From Labilithrix luteola (GTDB lineage Bacteria > Myxococcota_A > Polyangia > Polyangiales > Polyangiaceae): a DNA stretch of 64,000 bases. Below are positions 27,986 to 36,229 of the stretch, one piece after another. The notes below the pieces were generated by a model that saw nothing but the letters and a program-made list of their open reading frames with translations, made no database searches and was not told the DNA's origin. Made by a program: the position numbers and the translations under genes. How positions within the stretch are numbered: the first letter of the stretch is position 1; every line of letters begins with the position of its first letter. The stretch lies in assembly GCF_001263205.1 (NCBI RefSeq), contig NZ_CP012333.1:8599501-8663500 (forward strand), given 5' to 3'.

Positions 27986-29093
27986 CAGCCCGACGTCGTC
28001 GTCGTCGAACGCGCGCGAAGAACCGCTTCGTACTCGCCTTCGAACATCGTGAGCTGCTCGGTCACGATGTCGAGGTTGCGGTTGTTCATGTCGTTGTCTT
28101 CGGCCCACGACATCTCGACCATCTGACGGCGGATCTCGCCGAGCTTGTCGCAGATGCCCGCGAGCTTCTGATCATCGACCTGGCTGCGGGGCTTGTCCGC
28201 GAAGCTGGCGCGATAGTCGTCGAACAGCTTGTTCGCGGCGCCGCCGAGCTCGCCCATGATGTCCGTCATCGACGTGGCCTGGCGAAGCTTGCGGATCTCG
28301 CTGAGCTCGTTCTCGTAGACCGACAGGCGGTCTTCGACGATCGAGATGTTCTTCGTATTGAACTCGACCGTGAGGCCGCCGTCGCGAAGCGCGGTCATGC
28401 GCTCGCGGACCTTCTTGAGCGAGGCAACGACGCGCATGAGCAGCGCCGGACGACGCGAGACGCGCGCTTCACCCGCGAAGTGCGTCTGGTAGACGGCGAA
28501 CTGGTTGTTCGCGAGGGACGCGAGAATGCTCGCCTCCTCCTCGGGTTGCTGCCCTTCTGCGCCTTCTCGACCAGATCGATTTCCTTCTGGTACTGCGCGA
28601 GGTTCTCGCGAACGATCTGACGATCGCGCTCGAAATCGGCCGTCTTGCGCTCCTGGAGCAAGGCGGTCATGCGCTTGTCGATCTGCTTCAGGTCCTCGAC
28701 GAGCTCGCCGAGCAGGGCGAGGTCGCGCGTCGAGCGGTCCTTGCCGGCGAAGTGACGGGCGTAGCGCGCGAACGTGACGTTCGCGTTCGTCGCCTCCATC
28801 GAGAACTGCTCGAACGAGGGGCCCGAGTCCTGCGCGCGGACGATCGCGGTGCGCTCGTTCTGGTAGAGCACGAGGCTCTGCGCGGCCGCGTCGCGAATGC
28901 GCGCCAGCTCGGCGCCACGCGCCGCGGCGGGGACCTGATCGACCCGTTTCACGACGGAGTCGACGCGCTTGATCATCCGATCGAGCTGCGCGACGTCTCG
29001 CGTGAGACGGGAGTGGCCTGCGAAGTCGTTGCTGTATTCGCGATCGACTTCTTGCAGTTCTCGGCCGAGGCTTTCGACGACACTTTCTGCCAT
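27985..29093 (-). CDS. coiled repeat protein of unknown function, interrupted by a 1-base frameshift
   Basis: Not recognised. Two frames together encode about 369 residues of helical repeats: the first frame has FARYARHFAGKDRSTRDL, the second YQTHFAGEARVSRRPALL, and FAGHSRLTRDVAQL occurs near the N-terminus. These are copies of one unit of roughly 90 residues (HFAG, a Ser/Thr-Arg step, then KKxxxRMTAL). The frames join near 28541-28546, where AACCCGAGGAGG lacks one base; AAC CCx GAG would restore Asn-Pro-Glu-Glu-Glu. Start ATG 29093 is preceded by AGGAGA. The product has no signal peptide and is rich in Glu and Arg, so probably cytosolic. A programmed -1 shift is possible because GAGGAGGAGG adjoins the site, but a missing base is simpler. 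Confidence 0.65.
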
Positions 29094-29261
29094 GGTTCCG
29101 GCTTCTCCTAGCACAAACGCGTGGGCGGCGAGGCTCCGATGCCATCCGTTTCTCGGCCGTAGCGTGCAGGACGGCGTTTCCGCCGGTCTTGAGGGCCACG
29201 ACGCGCCACGACGAAGCTCGAGCGCTCCCCACTTGCGCTCGGTCGGTCGCTCGTTCCGGAA

Positions 29262-30518
29262 TCAATTCACGGGCTTGCCGTGCTGTTCCAGAAGCTCTTT
29301 GTAGAGTGCAACCTGCCGCTCGAACTGTTCGTGGACGTTGGGAAGTCGGGCGGTCGCGGCGCGGGCCGCTGCGCGGGGCCCGTCGCCTTCGCTGGCCAGT
29401 CGGTCGAGCATGCGGGCCATCGCGGTCGCGCAGGCCTCGACGTCGCCTGCGCGATAGCGTTCGCCGGCGCCTTCCGCGTGCATCTCGGCGGCACCGCCCT
29501 CGTCGGGGACGACGGCCGGAAGCCCGCAGCTCATGGCCTCGGCGATGCTCAAGCCGAAGGTCTCGAACGGGCAGCTGTGAACGAGCGCATCCGCGCTGGC
29601 GAGGGAGCCGGCGAGCGCCTCTCGGCCCTTTTGAAAGCCGGGCATCACGATGTCCGGCGAGCCCTTCGCACGCGCGGTCATGCGTTCGCGCTCGGGGCCG
29701 TCGCCGAAGATCACCAAGATGGCGTCGCGCGTCTGGCGGAGGCGGAGAAACGCGTCGATGACGACGTCCCATCGCTTCTCGATGGCGAAGCGACCCACGC
29801 CTACCAAGACGGCGGTCTCCGAGCTCGCGTCGTGGCCCGCCAATGCGAGCAGATCGCGACGCGCTTCGTAGCTGCGCGCTTCCGGACGGAAGATGGAGCG
29901 CTCGATCCCGAACGGAACGCGCTCGACGCGAGGGACGCCGTGGCCCCGGAGCTTGTCGACCTGCCAGGCGGCGGCCACGAGCGTCGCGTCGCACCGTCGA
30001 GCAATGCCACGGACAAGACCCCAGAGTGGACGGGTGCCCGGGCCGACGAGTCGTGATGCCGCGTGCGCGAGGCGCCCACTCTCATCCTTCGCGAGCTTGG
30101 TCTCGAGCACCCCGGCGTACGTGTCGATGAAGTCCGAGTGCCACTGGAATGTCCGGATCCCGTAGTGCCGGGGATCGGCTCTCAGCGCCCCGAGCGCGGC
30201 CAGATATGGCGAGTGAATTTCGAGGACATCCGGCCGCTCGCGCTCGACGATCTCCGCGATTTTGTCGAATCGAAGGAGTAGGTGATACGTCGGATCGTAA
30301 GGCGACGCGGGCCCCCCGATACGGATCACACGTGCGCTTCCCCCCTCCCGTGCTAGACGCGCCGCCGAACTGGTTGCCTCCACGCCGTCCTGATGTCCGG
30401 GGGCGAGAACGACGTGGTCATGGCCGAGTTGGCATAGAACGTGACCTTTGAGCGCGAGATGGCTTCGAACCCCGCCACCCCTTTCGGAATAGAATTCGGT
30501 CACGTCGAGGATCTTCAC
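29262..30518 (-). CDS. GT4-family glycosyltransferase
   Basis: Retaining GT-B glycosyltransferase of 418 residues, cytosolic. It starts MKILDVTEFYSERGGGVRSH, the N-terminal Rossmann domain with an acceptor-side Gly-rich loop. The C-terminal domain contains VGVGRFAIEKRWDVVI, VIFGDGPERERM and the nucleotide-sugar site SCPFETFGLSIAEAMSCG, with the E-x7-E pair of GT4. Sugar donor and acceptor are unknown. It diverges from the second GT4 gene and overlaps that gene's longest frame by 78 bp. A 168-bp gap separates it from the repeat protein downstream. Confidence 0.9.
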   Translation of the reverse strand: MKILDVTEFYSERGGGVRSHLALKGHVLCQLGHDHVVLAPGHQDGVEATSSAARLAREGGSARVIRIGGPASPYDPTYHLLLRFDKIAEIVERERPDVLEIHSPYLAALGALRADPRHYGIRTFQWHSDFIDTYAGVLETKLAKDESGRLAHAASRLVGPGTRPLWGLVRGIARRCDATLVAAAWQVDKLRGHGVPRVERVPFGIERSIFRPEARSYEARRDLLALAGHDASSETAVLVGVGRFAIEKRWDVVIDAFLRLRQTRDAILVIFGDGPERERMTARAKGSPDIVMPGFQKGREALAGSLASADALVHSCPFETFGLSIAEAMSCGLPAVVPDEGGAAEMHAEGAGERYRAGDVEACATAMARMLDRLASEGDGPRAAARAATARLPNVHEQFERQVALYKELLEQHGKPVN

Positions 30519-32087
30519 GGCGCCCGTTCCGGTAGCACCGGTAGCACGACCGGCGCCGCCGCGCAGGATCTTGCGCAGCGCCTGTCGGCACCTCGTTCCG
30601 CATTTTCAGGGCGGGATCGAGCGGAGAACGACCAGCGTGAAACACCGTTCGCAGCGCTGTCAGCGCGGCACGGTCGTCCTCTGCGTGTGGCCATCCTCAG
30701 TGACTTCACCCGAATTCCCTACGCCAACGGTGCAGCGTTCCAGACACGGTTCCTGTACCAAGAATTGCGTCGGTGTGGTCATGAAGTCACAGTCATCGGG
30801 CCGGAAGACCCCGATGCGACCCCCGAGGAGTTGGCGCCCGGTACGGTCGCGCTTCCGAGTGTGCCTCTGAAGACCTATCCGGGTCTCCACCTGCCGCTCC
30901 CCCTCGAGTCGTGGGTCTACGACGCGAACCGCTGGAACTTCGACATCGTCTTCGCCCAGACGACGTCGCTCCTCCTCGAGTTCGGCGTCTGGCTCCGTAA
31001 GATGCGCGGCATCCCGCTGCTCTGCGTGAACACAACCCACCTCGTCGCCGCCTACGACGTTCTTTTGCCTGAGCGCCTCTCGAAGCTCGGCTGGGTCAAC
31101 GCGGGCCTCGAGTTCGCGTTGAAGCGCCCGTACGAGAAGCTCTTCGCGAGCGTCTACAACAACTCCGATGGCCTCGTGGTCCTCTCGGAGGGCCTGCGCT
31201 CTTACTGGCGCGAGCGTGGCGTCACAGCGCCGATTCACGTCATTCCGCGCGCGGTGCAGCCTGCGATCTTCGACCGGCCGCTCGGCGCCGACCCCTACAC
31301 GCATCTCGAACGCGCGGGCGGCGCTGTCTTCCGCGGCGCGCGTCTGCTCTGCGCAGGCCGTCACACGCGCGAAAAATCGCAAGACCGCCTCATCCGAATC
31401 TTCGCGCGCCACGTCGCGCCGGTCGATCCCGAGGCAACGCTCACGCTTCTTGGTGACGGCCCCGACTGCGATCTCTACAAGCGCGTGGCGGAGGAAGAGG
31501 GCGTGGGCGACCGCGTGTTCTTCCCCGGCGAGGTGCCGTTCACGGCCATGGCGGACTACTACGCCTACGCCGACGTCTTCGTGCACGCGTCGCTCAGCGA
31601 AACCTACGGCAACGTTCTCGGCGAAGCGCTCTGGTGCGGAACGCCGACCGTCGCGTTTGCCGACGGCATGGGCGTCAGCTCGCAGATCAAGGATCGCGTC
31701 AACGGCGTGCTCCTTTCGCCCGGCAAGGGTGAGCAGGGAGAGCGCGACGCGGACGAGGCCTTCGGTCGCGCGCTTCTCGCGCTGCTCGCCGACCCGCAGG
31801 AGCGCGCACGCCTCGGCAAGGGCGCTTCGAAGATCTCGCGCGAGCGCAGCTCGCCGATGGCCGTCCAGCAGCGCATCGCGGATGCTTTCCGTCACGCGCA
31901 GGAGCACGCGGCAGCGTGCGGCGTTCGGGCGGCACTCGAAGGTCCGCGCGTCCTTCAGTGGATGACCACGTTTCAACACTTTCGATCGTGGTCGACCGTG
32001 AACGGCGGGATCTACCTGGCAGGACACATCCGTCCTGCGGCGCAGAAGTACCAGAAGAAGAAGCTGCATCCGCAGATCGGCAGCTGA
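30441..32087 (+). CDS. GT4-family glycosyltransferase (start uncertain)
   Basis: GT-B glycosyltransferase. The recognisable enzyme begins at RPLRVAILSDFTRIPYANG (about residue 79) and includes LLCAGRHTREKSQDRLI, LTLLGDGPDCDL and the donor site HASLSETYGNVLGEALWCG. The frame opens with GTG at 30441, but the first 78 codons are low complexity and overlap the divergent gene. Later in-frame starts are few (ATG 30459, GTG 30687), and GTG 30687 would cut the first strand almost exactly. The length here is 548 residues from the first GTG. It is most similar in layout to digalactosyl- or mannosyl-transferases of the GT4 family, but the substrate is unknown. Confidence 0.82.
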   Translation: MTFEREMASNPATPFGIEFGHVEDLHGARSGSTGSTTGAAAQDLAQRLSAPRSAFSGRDRAENDQRETPFAALSARHGRPLRVAILSDFTRIPYANGAAFQTRFLYQELRRCGHEVTVIGPEDPDATPEELAPGTVALPSVPLKTYPGLHLPLPLESWVYDANRWNFDIVFAQTTSLLLEFGVWLRKMRGIPLLCVNTTHLVAAYDVLLPERLSKLGWVNAGLEFALKRPYEKLFASVYNNSDGLVVLSEGLRSYWRERGVTAPIHVIPRAVQPAIFDRPLGADPYTHLERAGGAVFRGARLLCAGRHTREKSQDRLIRIFARHVAPVDPEATLTLLGDGPDCDLYKRVAEEEGVGDRVFFPGEVPFTAMADYYAYADVFVHASLSETYGNVLGEALWCGTPTVAFADGMGVSSQIKDRVNGVLLSPGKGEQGERDADEAFGRALLALLADPQERARLGKGASKISRERSSPMAVQQRIADAFRHAQEHAAACGVRAALEGPRVLQWMTTFQHFRSWSTVNGGIYLAGHIRPAAQKYQKKKLHPQIGS

Positions 32088-32240
32088 GTCGCGCGCGAAG
32101 GCGTGAGCGGGTAAGGGCGTGAGCTCGCCAACGCGAGCCGCGCTCTTTCTCGTTTGTCGCTCGCTCGCTCCCGCGTTGCAGGGCGCATCTCGGGCGCTTG
32201 GGGGTTCTTCCACCGAGAGATTTTCGGCAGGTTCGCTGGC

Positions 32241-32250
32241 GTCACGTGAC
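32241..32250. promoter_or_regulatory. perfect palindrome GTCACGTGAC before the surface operon
   Basis: A 10-bp perfect palindrome lies 11 bp upstream of the first gene of the six-gene operon. A bound protein here would block transcription or ribosome access. No -35/-10 pair was convincing around it. Confidence 0.4.
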
Positions 32251-32261
32251 ATCGTACGGCC

Positions 32262-33497
32262 ATGCGAAGCCGAACGAAGACACTTCTCGCGATCACCGCG
32301 ACGGCGGCCTTCGGAGTCGTCATGTTGCGTGCGTCGCGTGCCGATGCCGCGCCCTGCACCTCGCTGGGATCGATTCCAATCGTGTTCATCGAGAACGGCG
32401 ACACCCAAGAGCCGCTCGTGAAGCTGCTCGGGCAGGCCCTCGTCAAGTCGGCGACCCCCGTGCGCATCGTCTACAAAAACCGGCGCACGTGCGATCTCGC
32501 GCTCGACATGTACACGCCGAACAAGATGGTGAACGACGCGATCGCCATCCGATACATCCCGACGCCGGCGGAGAATCCGGCGTGGGATCCGTCGCAGCCT
32601 CCTCCGACATGTGAAGCGGACGCCACCTCTGGCAACACGATCGATCTCGGCATCGGAGCGACGTTCCTTTCGAGCTGCACCAACCTGCCTGCCAAGCCGG
32701 CCGATCTCTCCGTCACCGCCGGTCCCGTTCAGAGCTACGGGTTCATCGTGCCGAAGGCGAGCTCGCAGGTCGCGATGACGGCCGAAGAGGGCTATTTCGC
32801 CTATGGCTGGGCGGACGGCACGGGCTCGGCGCAGCCTTGGACCGATCAGGCGTTGCGCTTCAGTCGTGGACCCACGGCCAGCACCGCGCTCACGTGCGCG
32901 GCAGCGATCGGTCTCAAGGCAAGCCAGCTCAAAGGCACGGTGCCGCCGAACAACACCTCGACCGAAGTGCTGACGGCGGTGAAGAACTCGGCCACGCCGG
33001 AGGCGACCATCGGCTTGATGGGCACCGAGGTCTACGACCAGCATCGCGGCGACGTGAAGCTCCTCGCGTTCCAGGGCTTCAAGCAGCTCTACGCGTACTA
33101 CCCGGACAAGACTGCCGCGAGCTTCGACAAGCAGAACGTCCGCGACGGTCACTACCTGCCGTGGGCTCCGACGCCGTACATCACGCGCGTCGACGGCAGC
33201 GGCAAGGCGGTGAACCCGAACGTGCAGCGCATCATCGATCTCGTGCTCGGCGATCGGGTCGATCCAGACGTGAACGGCCTCGAACAGGTCATCGCGAGCG
33301 GACTGGTTCCAGAGTGCGCCATGGGCGTGCAACGCGAGTTCGACGGCGGGAACTTGTCGCTCTACAGCCCGCCCGAATCATGCGCGTGTTACTTCGAGTC
33401 GAAGGTTCCGCAGTCGCAGAAGACGTGCAAGGTATGCACGACGGATGGCGAGTGCTCGGGCGGCAAGTGCCGTCGCAACGTCTGCGAGGCGAAGTGA
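32262..33497 (+). CDS. PstS-like extracellular solute-binding protein with Cys-rich tail
   Basis: A 411-residue exported protein. The N-terminal signal peptide is MRSRTKTLLAITATAAFG... ending near ADA-AP. The body resembles the type II binding fold of phosphate-binding PstS proteins: early strand PIVFIENGDTQEPL, later STALTCAAAIG and a C-terminal LYAYYPDK...RDGHYLPWAPTPYI segment. The last 45 residues contain about eight cysteines (CACYFES, CKVCTTDGECSGGKCRRN), a small disulfide-rich module not found in ordinary PstS. It is the first gene of an operon coupled by TGATG to a lipoprotein and an anion-type porin. The ligand is unconfirmed, phosphate being the family guess. No permease or ATPase is encoded nearby. 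Confidence 0.65.
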   Translation: MRSRTKTLLAITATAAFGVVMLRASRADAAPCTSLGSIPIVFIENGDTQEPLVKLLGQALVKSATPVRIVYKNRRTCDLALDMYTPNKMVNDAIAIRYIPTPAENPAWDPSQPPPTCEADATSGNTIDLGIGATFLSSCTNLPAKPADLSVTAGPVQSYGFIVPKASSQVAMTAEEGYFAYGWADGTGSAQPWTDQALRFSRGPTASTALTCAAAIGLKASQLKGTVPPNNTSTEVLTAVKNSATPEATIGLMGTEVYDQHRGDVKLLAFQGFKQLYAYYPDKTAASFDKQNVRDGHYLPWAPTPYITRVDGSGKAVNPNVQRIIDLVLGDRVDPDVNGLEQVIASGLVPECAMGVQREFDGGNLSLYSPPESCACYFESKVPQSQKTCKVCTTDGECSGGKCRRNVCEAK

Positions 33498-33829
33498 TGA
33501 GCACGAAGAAGACGCGCATCGTCGGTTTGCTGTCCCTCGTCGCCATGACGGTCGCGGGGGCGTTCGTCAGCGTCGCTTGCGACAGCGAAAGCAATGCCGT
33601 GAAGGAGCCCATGACGCAGCCCACCGGTACGCCCACGTCGACGACCGGCAACCCCGGTACGACGAACGACGGCGGCGGGCCCGACAACGACGGCGGGCCG
33701 AGCGACTGCGTGCAGAACCCGCAGACGCACGACGAGATCATCAACGCGTGCACCGACGCGGTGAGGATTGCGAAGAATCCGAAGTTGCCCCTGCAGCACC
33801 CCGATGGTGGATTGCCCACGCCTCCCTGA
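33497..33829 (+). CDS. small lipoprotein
   Basis: Not recognised. A 110-residue lipoprotein: basic start, hydrophobic core and lipobox VSVAC, then a Thr/Gly/Asp-rich tether (PTGTPTSTTGNPGTTNDGGG) and a short C-terminal domain with two Cys (DCVQNPQTHDEIINACTDA). Its ATG overlaps the previous stop by one base, and the porin start follows 16 bp after its own stop. The composition suggests a surface-tethered accessory subunit of the binding protein. Confidence 0.75.
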   Translation: MSTKKTRIVGLLSLVAMTVAGAFVSVACDSESNAVKEPMTQPTGTPTSTTGNPGTTNDGGGPDNDGGPSDCVQNPQTHDEIINACTDAVRIAKNPKLPLQHPDGGLPTPP

Positions 33830-33845
33830 GTACATTCGTCGGTCC

Positions 33846-35339
33846 GTGCGCGACCGACAGCGTCGAACCTTCGCGTTGATCGCCGTCCTGACGAGCCTCG
33901 TCGGGACGGTGTCACCGCGCGCTCTCGCCGACGATGCGGAGAGCGCACCGGCCCCGGCGGAGAGCACCGCTTCGACGGAGGTGCCCCCTACGCACGTTCC
34001 GCCCAATCCGCCGGCGGCGCCGAACGCTTCGGCGAGCGACGTCGAAGAGCTCAAGAGAGTGCTGGCCGCGCAGCAGCGTCAGCTCGCGGAGCTCCAAACG
34101 CGCGTCGAACGGACGGAGCGCGCGACCTCCCCTTCGGGCCTCGCGCCCGTCGTGGTGAGCGGCTTCGTCCACGTGGATTGGACGCTCATGCGCCAGTCGT
34201 CGCAAGACGAAGTCAATGCATCGACGCGCGAACCGCTCAACGAAGACCGCTTCGTCCTTCGTCGTGGCCGCATTCGGATCGACACCGACCAAGGGCTGGT
34301 CCACGGAACGCTGACGCTCGATGCGAACACCGTCCATGGTCCGCAGCTTCGTCCTTGGAACGCGGAGGTGTCGGTCAAATGGCCGCAAAATACGGCCTAC
34401 CGAGGGCCGGCGGCGATTCAGGGCGCCAGCACGGAGTCGCCCTTCGTCATCGTCTCGGCCGGCCTCCTGACCACGCCGTTCGGCTTCGACGTCACCGAGC
34501 TCGAGGCCACGCGGCCGTTTCTCGAACGCACCACGATGGCCAACGAGCTCGTGCCTCAGTCGTTCGATCTCGGCCTACGCATCCTCGGCGGGTATAAGTT
34601 TTTCAACTACGCGCTGGGGATCATGAACGGAGACCCCATCGGCGAACGAACGTTCCCGGGGCGCGATCCGAACAAGAGCAAAGACCTCGTCTTTCGCCTC
34701 GGCGTGGCACCCTTGATAGGTGATCGCGTGCGCCTCGCCGTCGGCCTCTCGGGCCTCACGGGGCGCGGCTTCCACGAGGGCACCGCGCCGACGAAGGACC
34801 AGCTCGTGTGGCGTGACCAGAACGAGGACGGCATCGTCCAGCAGACCGAGTTGCAGAGCATTGCCGGCTCTCCGGCCACGCCGTCGGAGGGCTTCGAGCG
34901 GTTCGCGATGGGCGCGGACGCGCGACTGCACGTGGGGATTCCCGCGCTCGGTGAGCTCGTCGTTCGTGGAGAAATCGTCCGTGCGAAGAATCTCGATCGA
35001 GGCACGTTCACGGCCGATCCGGTCGCCGCGTCGCGCGATCTCCGCGAGTTCGGTTGGTACGTGGGAGCCACCCAGGAGATCACGCGCTGGGCCATGATCG
35101 GCGTTCGCTACGACGTCTACGATCCCGACGCCGATGCGAGCGAGCAGCGGGCGTTCGCGCTCGTACCCAAAGACTCGAGCTTGTCCACGTGGAGCTTCAT
35201 GGCCATGGCTCGTTGGAAGACCGCGCGTCTCGTTGCCGAGTACGACAAGCGTACGAACGCGCTCGGCCGTGACGTGAGCGGGGCGCCGACGACCCTCGCC
35301 GACGATTCCTTTACTTTGCGCGCTGCGGTGGCCTTCTGA
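33846..35339 (+). CDS. outer-membrane porin, OprO/OprP type
   Basis: A 497-residue beta-barrel. The start is GTG at 33846, which gives a clean signal peptide (FALIAVLTSLVGTVSPRALA). A short coiled coil follows (VEELKRVLAAQQRQLAELQ), as in OprO/OprP-like porins, then alternating strands with aromatic ends (GFVHVDWTLMRQSS, RRGRIRIDTDQGLVHGTL) and a terminal Phe (LRAAVAF) as required for BAM insertion. OprP/OprO channels select phosphate or polyphosphate; the neighbouring PstS-like gene fits that. The frame extends 5' into the previous gene, but those residues are not signal-like. Confidence 0.78.
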   Translation: MRDRQRRTFALIAVLTSLVGTVSPRALADDAESAPAPAESTASTEVPPTHVPPNPPAAPNASASDVEELKRVLAAQQRQLAELQTRVERTERATSPSGLAPVVVSGFVHVDWTLMRQSSQDEVNASTREPLNEDRFVLRRGRIRIDTDQGLVHGTLTLDANTVHGPQLRPWNAEVSVKWPQNTAYRGPAAIQGASTESPFVIVSAGLLTTPFGFDVTELEATRPFLERTTMANELVPQSFDLGLRILGGYKFFNYALGIMNGDPIGERTFPGRDPNKSKDLVFRLGVAPLIGDRVRLAVGLSGLTGRGFHEGTAPTKDQLVWRDQNEDGIVQQTELQSIAGSPATPSEGFERFAMGADARLHVGIPALGELVVRGEIVRAKNLDRGTFTADPVAASRDLREFGWYVGATQEITRWAMIGVRYDVYDPDADASEQRAFALVPKDSSLSTWSFMAMARWKTARLVAEYDKRTNALGRDVSGAPTTLADDSFTLRAAVAF

Positions 35340-36229
35340 TGCGTACCGCTGCGCTCTTCGTCGCGTCGTTCGCCGCGCTCGCGTCGTGCGATGCGACGAA
35401 CCCCGATCAGGGGCGCGACGCGAAGCTGCAGGTGACTGGAGGACAGTTCTTCCGCGAGGCTCTTCCCAGCGCCGAGACGGGGCCCGCGGTTCGTTCGGTC
35501 ACCGTCAGCCCCATCGTGCGCGCAGGCGCGAACGATCGCACGTGCTCCGGAACGGTCGACGCGTCGTCGACCTCGGTCGCGCTCTCGCTGATCGGCGATC
35601 CGGGGTACTGGATCGTGCCGACGGGCGTTCCTGACGTCGCCGCGCCCGACTTCCCGACGTTCGCCGTGCGTGTGGGCTTCGCATCGAGCCTCCCCGCGGG
35701 GCGGCAGACCCTCGTCACGCGCGCAGTCGATGGGGCAGGCAACTTCGGGCCCGCCTTCACACGCACCATCGACGTGGCTCCGCAAGGGTTGCCCGCCGGC
35801 GTTCTCGTCGTGAATCTTCGCTGGCAGAACGAGGCCGATCTCGATCTCCACGTCGTCGATCCGAACGGCGTCGAGATCGACAAGCACAACGTCAATTCGT
35901 ACGAGCCGCCGCCGCCAGGTTCGCCGCCAGAGCCTCCGGGAACCGAGCATGTCGGCGGCGTTCTCGACTTCGACTCGAACGCGCAGTGCGTGCAGGACGG
36001 CCTTCGCGCCGAGAACGTGGTCTGGGCGGAAGCGCCTCCGCGCGGCCACTACGTCGTGCGCGTGGATACGTCGTCGCTGTGCGGTGCCGTCACTTCATCG
36101 TGGCGCGTCGAGGCCTTCCTCGAAGGTCGCTCGTTGGGGGCGATCCAGGGGCTCGCCACCGACGCCGATACGCGCTTTTCCCACGACCGGGGGGCGGGCG
36201 TGCTCGCACTCGAGTTCGACGTGCCCTGA
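35339..36229 (+). CDS. lipoprotein with YfaP-like beta domain
   Basis: A 296-residue lipoprotein (lipobox ALASC, Cys17). Residues about 160-250 carry the LRWQNEADLDLHVVDPNGVEI pattern typical of the YfaP/DUF2135-type beta-sandwich, often with bound calcium near the DxDxH. A Pro-rich loop (EPPPPGSPPEPPG) interrupts it. Two cysteines (QCVQDG, SSLCGA) may form a disulfide. The TGATG overlap at both ends places it firmly inside the operon. Role unknown; possibly a periplasmic or surface adaptor between porin and TonB receptor. Confidence 0.75.
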   Translation: MRTAALFVASFAALASCDATNPDQGRDAKLQVTGGQFFREALPSAETGPAVRSVTVSPIVRAGANDRTCSGTVDASSTSVALSLIGDPGYWIVPTGVPDVAAPDFPTFAVRVGFASSLPAGRQTLVTRAVDGAGNFGPAFTRTIDVAPQGLPAGVLVVNLRWQNEADLDLHVVDPNGVEIDKHNVNSYEPPPPGSPPEPPGTEHVGGVLDFDSNAQCVQDGLRAENVVWAEAPPRGHYVVRVDTSSLCGAVTSSWRVEAFLEGRSLGAIQGLATDADTRFSHDRGAGVLALEFDVP

